The position numbers and the translations under genes were made by a program. Positions 6,083 through 14,951 of a stretch of 36,816 nt of DNA are shown here, in pieces. The DNA is taken from positions 1 to 36,816 of IMG/VR virus record IMGVR_UViG_3300019730_000001, one strand, 5' to 3'. This stretch comes from a virus. The notes under the pieces were generated by a model. That model saw only the letters and a program-made list of their open reading frames with translations, had not been told where the DNA came from and searched no databases. Position 1 is the first letter of the stretch. Each line of letters starts with the position of its first letter.

Positions 6083-6801
6083 ATTCTATTTCTCTCTTTC
6101 ATAATTTTATTTAAATAAATACTAGGTAAGAACTCACCCTTGTATTCATAACCTTTAATATGATTTAATATATGCCTACAACTTCTTAAACAGTTTAATC
6201 GTAACCATAATGTTCTAGCTTGCCTAGCTCTCTGTGTTAATAATAAATTTATATCATAAATATCTAACTTACTGATAGAATAACCTGTGTCAATAACTAT
6301 ATATTTATTGTTAATATCTTGTTTATTATACTTTATTTTTTGCATAGTAGATTTATTATACTTAAATTGATATAAATAATCTCCTGCAATTATACCAAAG
6401 CTAGATACAGGCTCCCCAAACCAGCTAAAGATATTTTGTTTTAAACTCTTATTCTTTCTATAGAATACTAAATTTACATTATTAGGATTTATCTCATCAC
6501 TTACAATATTGTAATTTCTATTATAAATATAAGATGATATTATTGATAATAATATTAACTCTATTATAAAGAACCTAGTAAAGAAATTATAAAAGAATAA
6601 ATCAGTTATTAGAGTAAAGATATGATATATCATTAAGAAACCAAATACACTTCTTCCTCTAATAGAATCTGTCTTCATCCAGAACCATCCACAAAAGAAT
6701 ATAAGTAATGATTCTATCTGCATTAACAGTTCAGCTATTATGTGATTATCTGAATAAAATATTAAATAATTAATAATAACTAAACTGAAAATTAAAAACA
6801 T
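6079..6801 (-). CDS. Polytopic membrane protein with papain-like (permuted NlpC/P60-like) C-terminal domain
   Basis: 240 residues. The first 93 contain about four hydrophobic helices. From about 108 the protein is soluble and recalls the permuted papain-like fold: FGEPVSSFGIIAGDYLYQF (128-146), YIVIDTG (167-173) and NCLRSCRHIL (203-212), with Cys204 as the candidate nucleophile. In active relatives the first block has SHxG with the catalytic His; here the matching residue appears to be Ser134, so activity is doubtful. It sits between the tail-fibre genes and a holin-like gene. The assignment is a fold guess from motifs. Confidence 0.5.
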   Translation of the reverse strand: MFLIFSLVIINYLIFYSDNHIIAELLMQIESLLIFFCGWFWMKTDSIRGRSVFGFLMIYHIFTLITDLFFYNFFTRFFIIELILLSIISSYIYNRNYNIVSDEINPNNVNLVFYRKNKSLKQNIFSWFGEPVSSFGIIAGDYLYQFKYNKSTMQKIKYNKQDINNKYIVIDTGYSISKLDIYDINLLLTQRARQARTLWLRLNCLRSCRHILNHIKGYEYKGEFLPSIYLNKIMKERNRI

Positions 6802-6804
6802 ATA

Positions 6805-7344
6805 TTAACCTGTTATATCCATTGTTACCCAACCACTATCTATATCAATATCTAACACTTGTTCTTTTGTTGTACAAGATAATATTTGACCTGTTAAAGT
6901 ATTATAGTTACCCCAATTTATTCTTGATTTATCTATAACACTATCTAATATTGATATTGAATCTTCTCTAGAATTAAAACTATATAATGTATTATTTGAA
7001 CATCTCCAAGTATGTAAATATGTTTTAGAATTATAAACTGTATCGTCTATACTATTAAGATAAGATAACCTGCTTTCCATAGCAGTGAGACTATTATCAT
7101 CTGATTGGAAATACTTATCGGTATCTACTTTACATAATCTAATAATTATATCTTTTTTAAATCTTAATCTTTTAATTTTACGCTTCTTATGTTCTTCTAA
7201 AGGTCTTATTGGGTCAGCAGGTTTTGTAAAAATAGAACCATTATAAGTCCACCCTTTATCTACATATTCAGGACATTCAACTCCTGCATTACCATCAATA
7301 ACCACATTAATTACTAATCCATCTTCTATAATTGCTTTTCTCAT
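6805..7344 (-). CDS. Tail-fibre-associated protein (chaperone-like N-terminus)
   Basis: A 179-residue protein whose N-terminus (MRKAIIEDGLVINVVI, then GWTYNGSIFTKP at about 31-42, followed by a Lys/Arg-rich helix) has the layout of proteins encoded just behind tail fibres, such as fibre-assembly and DUF4376-like proteins. The C-terminal half is helical and polar. It lies directly downstream of the tail-fibre gene in the late operon. The link to fibre assembly rests on position and layout only. Confidence 0.55.
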   Translation of the reverse strand: MRKAIIEDGLVINVVIDGNAGVECPEYVDKGWTYNGSIFTKPADPIRPLEEHKKRKIKRLRFKKDIIIRLCKVDTDKYFQSDDNSLTAMESRLSYLNSIDDTVYNSKTYLHTWRCSNNTLYSFNSREDSISILDSVIDKSRINWGNYNTLTGQILSCTTKEQVLDIDIDSGWVTMDITG

Positions 7345-7354
7345 AATCTTCTCC

Positions 7355-9055
7355 TTAATACCATGTTATAACAGCTAATCCAGCACCACCAGCACCACCA
7401 GCAGTCCCACCAGTTCCAGCACTACCACCAGCTCCGATTACAATAGTTAAATTAGCAGCATCATCATATTTAATACATAAACCACCAGCACCACCACCAG
7501 CTCCAGCTTTAGTAGCAGATTTACCTCCACCACCACCAGCACCTAAGCCACCAGCCTCTCCTGTTAAAGCTGCAATATTAACTCTTTCTCTAGCACCAGC
7601 ACCACCATAAGCACCACCAGCACTACCACCACCACCAGTGTAGTCTTCTGAACCATAACCTCTAGTTCCACCTTCTCCGAAGTAATTTAAATCTCCACCT
7701 GAAGCTGTACCACCAACACCTCCATCTTCTTTAGAAGCACTATCTCCAGTACCTCCAGTACCACCATTTGCTGTTAATGTAACTGCTGCATAGTTTACTG
7801 TTGATGTTCCACCTGTTCCTGCATTATCTCCATCAGAGGCTCCACCACCTCCGCCTCCACCATGAAGTTCTATAAGCATTTTAGTTGCTCCTGCTGGAAC
7901 TGTAAGGTTACTTGTAGAAGTAACAAATTGAACTTGTGGTACAAAAGCTGCTCCAAGAGTCTCTATTTTATCATATATAGCATTCTTAGTTGGTACTTCT
8001 ACTGAAGCATCCCAACCTACTCCATAAGCTTCATCTGGCACTGATATATCTCCAGAGAATGTTCCACCTGTTAAATTAGCTTTTAAATCTAATTCATTTT
8101 GTAAATCTGTTTGGTCTGATAATGTTCCTCCAATTGTCCCCCAGTCAGCACTAACACTATCACCTTTATTAGCTAAATCATCCCAATATGCAGTTCCTCC
8201 AACTACAGGAGTTTGTCCTGTACCTGCTTGTATACAAATAAAAGAAGAACCTAAATATGTTACTGCATCATTTAATGCATAAGCTGTTCCTGCGTTATAT
8301 GTTCCTTGCCATTCTATCTTAGCTACTTCAGCTGCTGCTGCACTTGCTGCTGCATTAGTCTCACTAGTAGCTGCATTAGTCTCACTAATACCAGCATTTG
8401 TTTCAGAAATACCTGCTGCTACTTCACTAGCTGCTGCATTTGTTTCTGATGTTGCAGCATTAGATTCTGATGTTGAAGCATTACTCTCTGATGTTGCTGC
8501 ATTCGTTTCACTTATAGCTGCTGCTGCTGCACTTGCTGCTGCATTAGCTGCATCTACTGAAATTTGAGATACAGTTGTACCTGAGTTTTCAAAGTTACCA
8601 TCAGATGTCCATACAGGAAATTCACCTTCTTCTGCAACTGGTAATTGTATTGGAGTACCACTATCATCTAAAATATTAGATTGAACTCCACGAGATAATT
8701 GTTCTTGTAATTGTTGGTCTATTAATACACCTTTATCGTACTCTCTTTCACATTCTTCAGGTGGAAAATCTCTTTTACCTAAATTTAATGTTTGTGTTAA
8801 GTCTTGAATACTTTGTAATACTACCTTATCTGCAACTACAGCTAAAGTCGCTGCATCTGTGATAGTCAGTATACCTGTACTATAAGTAGTAGATATTGTG
8901 TATTTATCACTGGTAATATCCTGTACTTTTGTACCATCATTATCATATAGTGATACAAATAAGTCAGTACCATCTTGTATACGAGGGTATGAAAATTCAT
9001 CTACCACATTATCCCAAGTATATATCTTCTTATTGTCTGTTGTTGTTACTGTCAT
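7355..9055 (-). CDS. Tail fibre / receptor-binding protein
   Basis: 566 residues in clear modules. The N-terminal ~130 residues (YTWDNVVDEFSYPRI, then LTQTLNLGKRDFPPEECEREYDKG) resemble the adaptor domain that fixes T7-like fibres to the tail. Next is an Ala-rich heptad region of SETNAAT/SESNAAT units (about 165-240), expected to form a trimeric coiled coil. A carbohydrate-binding-like module follows (YNAGTAYALNDAVTYLGSSF and PVVGGTAYWDDLA, about 250-290), then a small domain with an EVPTKNAIYDKI motif. The C-terminal ~165 residues are glycine-rich repeats ending in AVITWY, likely a polyglycine-type receptor-binding tip. Confidence 0.85.
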   Translation of the reverse strand: MTVTTTDNKKIYTWDNVVDEFSYPRIQDGTDLFVSLYDNDGTKVQDITSDKYTISTTYSTGILTITDAATLAVVADKVVLQSIQDLTQTLNLGKRDFPPEECEREYDKGVLIDQQLQEQLSRGVQSNILDDSGTPIQLPVAEEGEFPVWTSDGNFENSGTTVSQISVDAANAAASAAAAAISETNAATSESNASTSESNAATSETNAAASEVAAGISETNAGISETNAATSETNAAASAAAAEVAKIEWQGTYNAGTAYALNDAVTYLGSSFICIQAGTGQTPVVGGTAYWDDLANKGDSVSADWGTIGGTLSDQTDLQNELDLKANLTGGTFSGDISVPDEAYGVGWDASVEVPTKNAIYDKIETLGAAFVPQVQFVTSTSNLTVPAGATKMLIELHGGGGGGGASDGDNAGTGGTSTVNYAAVTLTANGGTGGTGDSASKEDGGVGGTASGGDLNYFGEGGTRGYGSEDYTGGGGSAGGAYGGAGARERVNIAALTGEAGGLGAGGGGGKSATKAGAGGGAGGLCIKYDDAANLTIVIGAGGSAGTGGTAGGAGGAGLAVITWY

Positions 9056-9072
9056 AATTTACTCCTTTATAT

Positions 9073-9081
9073 TTTATACCA
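9073..9081 (-). promoter_or_regulatory. Possible extended -10 promoter before the tail fibre
   Basis: On the minus strand TGGTATAAA is an extended -10 (TGnTATAAA) 18 bases upstream of the fibre start codon. The hexamer 17 bases further up (AAGCAT) is a poor -35. It could raise fibre expression, but in AT-rich DNA it may be a chance match. Confidence 0.3.
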
Positions 9082-9099
9082 GTTTAAAAAATAATATGC

Positions 9100-12000
9100 T
9101 TATTTCTTTATTTCTTCTTTAATTTTCTTATATTTACTATTTGCTTGTCTAGCTTTTCTTAAAATTCTCTCTTTAAGAGGTTTTATAGCATCAACCTTCT
9201 CTTTATTAGTCATAGTAGTAGATTCATTTATTTTATCTATCTTTTTATTAAAACTAGAAATATCTTTAGCTGCAGTATTAAGAATATTAAATCCTCTATC
9301 TTCAACTCTAAATTTCTCTTTTAATATAGCTTTCTCCTCACCTTTAGCTCTAGAGATAGATTTATGAGCTTGTCTAGCTTCATTTAAATCTTCAAAGAAA
9401 TTAGATATAGATTTAGCTTTAAAGCCTGTAGGAGCTTCCTTAACAAATGTTCCTACAAATGGCAAGTCTTCTACAGTTTTAGCTCTCTGTGCTGTCTCTA
9501 TTCCTTGTCTTTCTTCAAATCTTTTTAATCCATAATCTAATAAGAATTCTGCATATTTAGCTGAACCAGCCATAGTTGAACGGAATCCATGTTGAATCAT
9601 AGCAGGAGATACATTAAACTCTTCTCCTAATTTCTTAGTTATTTCTGGAGTAGAACGATTATATCTATCTTGCGGTAATAAATCTGCTTTCCATTCAGGA
9701 TAAATATTATTTCCTGTAAAGAAACTATAATTAGTCATTGTTTCAACAGCCCACTGAACTGAGTTAGGCATAAATCCTCCAACATCAGCTACAGGAGATG
9801 AAGTACTCCAAATTTCATCAATCATATCTTTAACACTATATCTCATCTCAGGTTTATCACCTTTATAACCTGAAATCATAGCCTTTTCTGGAATAGTACC
9901 AAATAGAGAACCTAATAAATGTGCTCTAGGAATAGGTATTACTTTACCATTTATAACTAGATTAGAGAACATAGCTCTCTGCCAGTCAGGTATTTCTAAA
10001 TACTTTTCTCTATCTTCTTCTGGTGCTTGATATAACATATAATAAGATATAATTAATTGAGGGATTGTTATAGTTGGTATTGCTCTCATAGCAACTCTTT
10101 TAGGATTATTAATCAACTCAGATATAGTTTTACGTGTACCACCAATACTAGCTGAAAAAAATGCTTTATATTTGTTTATTTCTTTAGCTTTTCTGCCTGC
10201 TATTGTGAAATTTAAAGTTGCATTTTTTGCTTCAGATATTGCTTCTATATTAGTTGCCCCTTTATCTAATGCAGTTAAATATATCGACATTCTATTAGAC
10301 ATTTCTGATACTAAGCCTGCATGTTTGAATGCTTTTATAATATTGCCTTTTGTAACTGGTTCTCCAATTAATTTTTTATAATCTAATGATAATTTATCTA
10401 ATTTTGATAATTCGTTTTGTGTTAATGTATGTTCAAATGAACCACCTTCTGAAATAAATTGTTTATATAAATCACCATTTCTAATAACTTCATCTAAACC
10501 TTTAAATATATTCTTAGTAGAGATACCATATTTAGATTGCACATGCCCTGCTACTAAGTCTCTTACCCAGTTCTTTACCCAGAATGCTGGTTCAAATGCT
10601 GTTGCAAATGCTCTAAATACTGTAGTATGTAATTCTGCAGCTCTAAATGGTATATTTAATTTATGATTCATCCAATTTAATACATTAGTATCAAATCCTT
10701 TCATTTCATTATATATATCTTCTGGCACGTTATAAAATACCTCTTTACCATTTTCAAATACAGATAATTTGCCTTCTGAATATCTAGACTGCCTAAATAT
10801 AGTTTTCCCATCTACTTCAATAGGAACTGTTTTTTTATCAGATTTTTCTGCTAATCCTTGTTTAACTAAAGTATCAACTATTAATTTATTTCTTTTATTA
10901 GTCTCTGCAGTTGCTATAATGTCATGAGTATTACCAATTATACTTTCTATAAAGTTTTTAAACTCTACATCTTGTATATCACCTAATCTTTTAATACCTT
11001 TTTTAGCTTTCTTCTTCTTCTTACCATCTACTTCAACTTCCTTCTTCTTAATAGGAATATAGTGAGGGTTTTCTTTTAATATTGCATTAAATTCAGTTTT
11101 GCTTAAAACTTCAGCATCTACTAATTTTTCTAATATTTTTGTTTGGAAATCATATACTTCTTCTGAAAAAGTATCAAACCAAGCAATATCATCTCCGTAT
11201 TTATTTTTAATATTTTGTATATCTGCATTAGCTTTATCTAGTTTCTTTTGACTAACTGTAATATCTTTTCTTGACTCTGCATCTAATAATAGCCTTCTGG
11301 ATACTAAGTAATCATTCATATCTTGTAATCTAGTTTCTAAATTACCTTCTATTGGAATTATCTTATTACTCCAATCTTCAACCACTGCTTTTAGTGATTT
11401 ACCTATAACCTTATTAGAACCATCTTCTTGTCTTTCTAATACACCTACTTGTAAATTTGCACTAGAAAAGCCAGATAAACCACCTATAAAGTCTAATGAT
11501 TCACTTACATCAGATGATAAATCTCTGATATTACCTTTATCATCTAATAATTCATATCTTGTCTGCTTTAAGAAATCTTTAGTTGACTTAATAAATGGAC
11601 TTTCTTGTTCTAATACAAAAGGAGCATCTTCTAAAGATTCTGTATCTAATAAATTATTCATATTAGTAGCTTGTACACTATCACCTATAACTGTTGAATC
11701 ATAATCAGTTGTCGGTGCAGGCAATTCCTTATCTGCATAATTATCTAACTCTGATTGTGTTAAACTAGATGTTATATCTGTAGCTTTTTTATTTCCATAT
11801 CTTTTAGATAATGAATTCTCTACTACAGCAGAAGAAGCACTAACAACACCACCAATACCTGCTAGCCCTGCAATAGCTAATCTATCTTGTAAATTACCTT
11901 TAATTATATTTATAGCACCATCAGCATCTACATCTCCACCAGTTAAAGCTACTCCTGCATTTAATATATTAGCAAATTCTTCTTCAGGAATCTCTAATAA

Positions 12001-12996
12001 TCCATCATATCCTACTTTAGAAAATAGTTTACTTAACTTAGGTGGTATTCCTGTATTCTTCCCAACACCTTTATATATAGCTTGTTGTATTTGTTGTGGT
12101 ACTTCTATAATAGCTGATGTAATAGGAGTCTTTGGTAATAATTTAGTTCCACTCTTATATAAATATTTTAATCCTTTTCCTGCTAATTTACCACCTACAA
12201 ACTCTGACACTACTTCACTAGATTGATAACCTAATGTCATAAATGCAGCTTTAGTTGGAGACTCTTTAGATTCTCTTACATATGCCTCACCTTTATCAGT
12301 AATGGTCATTCCATCACTAAATCTTCTCTCATTATAATTTGCAATAGTAGAAGGCATAAGAGAAGCTGTTGCTATCCCTGTTCCTACAGTTCCTCCAATT
12401 TTCTTCCCTAAACTTTTCTTTACAGCTTGTTTTACAGTTGTTTTAATAGCTTTTTTACCAGAAGCTACAACTCCACCTGCTAATACTAAATCAGTTGCAA
12501 ATGCAGGTATAGCAGAACCTATGTAACCAATTTTAGCACCAAGAGAAAAACCTCTCTTTTCTTTTTCAATTTCTAACTTCATAAAGTTATCTAATTTATC
12601 AATAGCTTCTTGATTAGGTTCCTTACCTTCTGCCATTCCTTGTGCTATCTCATTAAGAAATGCATAATCGAAAGCTTGTTTAGCTGTTCCTGCTACTGGT
12701 GTAACATCTTCCCAATCTATAAATTTATCTAACTCATCAAAAGTAATTGGATTATTATCAAAAGCTAATAATTCTTCATCAGAAAAATACTTTCTAGCTA
12801 ATGCTTCATTTATATCTTGTTGCTCTGTTATTTCTTTTGTTACTTCTGGGACTTCATCTGGAGATATTAAATTAGCATTAAAATTTATATTCTGTTTTTC
12901 AGGTGTAATATTAGTATCTAAAGGAATAAATTCCTCAGATAATATATCTATAGACTGTTTCTCAGATGTAAAATTATCGCTTAATATATCTACCAT
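9100..12996 (-). CDS. Large internal virion/ejection protein (gp16-like position, LPD38-like region)
   Basis: At 1298 residues this is the largest gene. The N-terminal ~120 residues are acidic and disordered. Hydrophobic and glycine-rich stretches near 150-230 could enter membranes. A Lys-rich segment lies near 650-665, and the C-terminal half (from about FRAAELHTTVFRAFATAFEPAFWVKNW onward) has the pattern of the large polyvalent protein domain LPD38. Its place after two smaller internal-protein genes matches T7 gp14-gp15-gp16, whose products are ejected to form the trans-envelope channel. I see no transglycosylase motif at the N-terminus, unlike T7 gp16. Confidence 0.7.
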   Translation of the reverse strand: MVDILSDNFTSEKQSIDILSEEFIPLDTNITPEKQNINFNANLISPDEVPEVTKEITEQQDINEALARKYFSDEELLAFDNNPITFDELDKFIDWEDVTPVAGTAKQAFDYAFLNEIAQGMAEGKEPNQEAIDKLDNFMKLEIEKEKRGFSLGAKIGYIGSAIPAFATDLVLAGGVVASGKKAIKTTVKQAVKKSLGKKIGGTVGTGIATASLMPSTIANYNERRFSDGMTITDKGEAYVRESKESPTKAAFMTLGYQSSEVVSEFVGGKLAGKGLKYLYKSGTKLLPKTPITSAIIEVPQQIQQAIYKGVGKNTGIPPKLSKLFSKVGYDGLLEIPEEEFANILNAGVALTGGDVDADGAINIIKGNLQDRLAIAGLAGIGGVVSASSAVVENSLSKRYGNKKATDITSSLTQSELDNYADKELPAPTTDYDSTVIGDSVQATNMNNLLDTESLEDAPFVLEQESPFIKSTKDFLKQTRYELLDDKGNIRDLSSDVSESLDFIGGLSGFSSANLQVGVLERQEDGSNKVIGKSLKAVVEDWSNKIIPIEGNLETRLQDMNDYLVSRRLLLDAESRKDITVSQKKLDKANADIQNIKNKYGDDIAWFDTFSEEVYDFQTKILEKLVDAEVLSKTEFNAILKENPHYIPIKKKEVEVDGKKKKKAKKGIKRLGDIQDVEFKNFIESIIGNTHDIIATAETNKRNKLIVDTLVKQGLAEKSDKKTVPIEVDGKTIFRQSRYSEGKLSVFENGKEVFYNVPEDIYNEMKGFDTNVLNWMNHKLNIPFRAAELHTTVFRAFATAFEPAFWVKNWVRDLVAGHVQSKYGISTKNIFKGLDEVIRNGDLYKQFISEGGSFEHTLTQNELSKLDKLSLDYKKLIGEPVTKGNIIKAFKHAGLVSEMSNRMSIYLTALDKGATNIEAISEAKNATLNFTIAGRKAKEINKYKAFFSASIGGTRKTISELINNPKRVAMRAIPTITIPQLIISYYMLYQAPEEDREKYLEIPDWQRAMFSNLVINGKVIPIPRAHLLGSLFGTIPEKAMISGYKGDKPEMRYSVKDMIDEIWSTSSPVADVGGFMPNSVQWAVETMTNYSFFTGNNIYPEWKADLLPQDRYNRSTPEITKKLGEEFNVSPAMIQHGFRSTMAGSAKYAEFLLDYGLKRFEERQGIETAQRAKTVEDLPFVGTFVKEAPTGFKAKSISNFFEDLNEARQAHKSISRAKGEEKAILKEKFRVEDRGFNILNTAAKDISSFNKKIDKINESTTMTNKEKVDAIKPLKERILRKARQANSKYKKIKEEIKK

Positions 12997-14475
12997 TTAT
13001 CTTCTCTCCACTTTTTTAATATATGCCTTAATTACTTCCTCTTCAGAAATCCCTCTGCTCTTAGCAGTGGAAAGAACTTGGGCCCTTGTAATATTATATT
13101 TATCATAAAATGTATTTATATCAGTCTTTTGATTATATACATTATCAACTGCAATTAGACCCTGCTGTCTTCTTTTATTTTGTATCTCTGTAGCAATTTG
13201 ATTAGCTATTCCTCTTTGTTGATTTTTATCTAACTCTCTACCATCAATTATATTAAAGTATTCTATAGTAGCTTGCCCTCTATAATCAGGTGTTAAAGTA
13301 TTATTAAATACTTCATTTGCAGGAGTCATAGACCATTGTATATCTTGTACAGCTTTTGCATTTTCAGCTGATGAATATTTAACTGTCTCTCTAGTTATTT
13401 TACCAGCATCTTCTTTAGTTAAAGTTCCATTTGCTTGTGCATTAACAATTTCTGTTTGTAAATTTTGCATTCCTCTTAGATATTCTTTATAATCCTCTGG
13501 AGCTGATTCTTTCAACATTGATAATCTTTGAATAAATCCTGAATACACATCAGTACTTGTTTTAGCTGTTACTGCTTCTTTTGAGGTTAATAGTTTTTCT
13601 AAACTAGTAGCAAATGATTTAGTAACATCTCCTTGTAAACTTAAACTAGTAATTGCAGATTCTATATCCTCACTAGTACTTTCTGGATTATTTATAATCT
13701 CAGAAGCTGACGTGATAGTTATTGTGTCTGTTTTAGTATTATTAAGAAGAAGTTCTTCATTTAATACTTGTCTTCTTTTGTTAGCAGCATTTGTTATTTC
13801 TTTTTTTTGTTTTGAAGACATATTATAAGTATCAATGGTTTCTAAAACTTTATCTGGGTTATCAAATAAATCTCTTTCAGCTGCTTGTACTCCCCATTCA
13901 TTTTGGATTCTATTTAATGAATCAAATCTTTCTTCTAAAGAAATAAATCCTTTTGCATATGCATCTTCTGTATTAGCCTTTGCATTTACTATAGATTCTT
14001 GTCTCATCTCTAAATTAGGTGCTAATCTATAATTATCAAATTCTAATTTATTAGCTATCCCAAAATGAGATTTACCTGTTTTTATCATTTTATTATTAAA
14101 ATCATTAGATAGTTCTATATTATTATATGATGCTTTATGATTTATTTGTGCACCATATTTCTTTCCTATATCTGAATCAGGTAACTGACTTAATGAATTT
14201 TCTAATAATGTATTATACTCATTTTGCCATTTTTCTTTATTTTTATAATCTATATCTGTATCAGCCTGTTGTTTTAATTCTGCAGATTTAATATTATATT
14301 CATTTAATGTAGATAAAGATTTCTCAGTATCTTCTGCATCTCTCCAATCTTTTGCTATTTCAAAACCTTTTTCACCTAATGCACTTATGACTTTTCCTAA
14401 AGGATTAACTGTATTAGCTGATGAAATATCTGTTGTTATTGTTCCTCTTGATTGATATCTTGGTAATCTTGCCAT
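12997..14475 (-). CDS. Internal virion protein (gp15-like position)
   Basis: A 492-residue, strongly helical, Asn/Lys/Glu/Gln-rich protein without membrane segments. The N-terminus MARLPRYQSRG is typical of the middle internal-core protein of T7-like phages. Its stop is directly adjacent to the start of the 1298-residue gene, and its own start overlaps the stop of the smaller internal protein. It probably stacks with its neighbours in the internal core and leaves the virion with the DNA. Confidence 0.7.
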   Translation of the reverse strand: MARLPRYQSRGTITTDISSANTVNPLGKVISALGEKGFEIAKDWRDAEDTEKSLSTLNEYNIKSAELKQQADTDIDYKNKEKWQNEYNTLLENSLSQLPDSDIGKKYGAQINHKASYNNIELSNDFNNKMIKTGKSHFGIANKLEFDNYRLAPNLEMRQESIVNAKANTEDAYAKGFISLEERFDSLNRIQNEWGVQAAERDLFDNPDKVLETIDTYNMSSKQKKEITNAANKRRQVLNEELLLNNTKTDTITITSASEIINNPESTSEDIESAITSLSLQGDVTKSFATSLEKLLTSKEAVTAKTSTDVYSGFIQRLSMLKESAPEDYKEYLRGMQNLQTEIVNAQANGTLTKEDAGKITRETVKYSSAENAKAVQDIQWSMTPANEVFNNTLTPDYRGQATIEYFNIIDGRELDKNQQRGIANQIATEIQNKRRQQGLIAVDNVYNQKTDINTFYDKYNITRAQVLSTAKSRGISEEEVIKAYIKKVERR

Positions 14476-14951
14476 TATGCTATTCCTTTCATTACACTTT
14501 GTAATTGAGTAACATTAGGTGTCGTTGCTGTTCTAGAAAATATACCTGCTTTTGATAATCCTGTCCCTGCACTAGCAACACTACCTAATAAAGAAGCTGT
14601 CCCTGCTGCTCTAGCTGCTCTACCTTGAGATATAAAGTTTTCTGCTTGTACTTTAGCATTAAACCCTATCATTTCTCTATCTAATTCTGCATTAGTCATA
14701 GAACGATTAAGATTCTCTAAATATGAACCTGTTAATGTTCCTCCACCTCTACCAGCCTCAGCTGTTGCTTGTCTTCTAATTCTTTCAGCTTCTTGTTGTT
14801 GTTGGAACTTAGCTATATTTCCTTTTGCTATTGAAATTCTAGCTTGTTGCTTTGCTATATCTTGCTGTGCTCTACCTTGTTGGAATTGCATTATTCCATC
14901 AGCTACTGAAGCTACTGCACTACCTATAGCTAACGCTGTTACTGCTGCCAT
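14475..14951 (-). CDS. Internal virion protein (gp14-like)
   Basis: A 158-residue protein with an Ala/Gly-rich hydrophobic N-terminus (about 1-20), a long Gln/Ala/Arg-rich helix (25-70), the conserved GTLTGSYLENL segment, and a hydrophobic Ala/Gly C-terminal stretch. This is the usual organisation of the small ejection protein that inserts in the outer membrane in T7-like phages. It lies between tail tubular protein B and the other two internal proteins. Confidence 0.75.
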   Translation of the reverse strand: MAAVTALAIGSAVASVADGIMQFQQGRAQQDIAKQQARISIAKGNIAKFQQQQEAERIRRQATAEAGRGGGTLTGSYLENLNRSMTNAELDREMIGFNAKVQAENFISQGRAARAAGTASLLGSVASAGTGLSKAGIFSRTATTPNVTQLQSVMKGIA

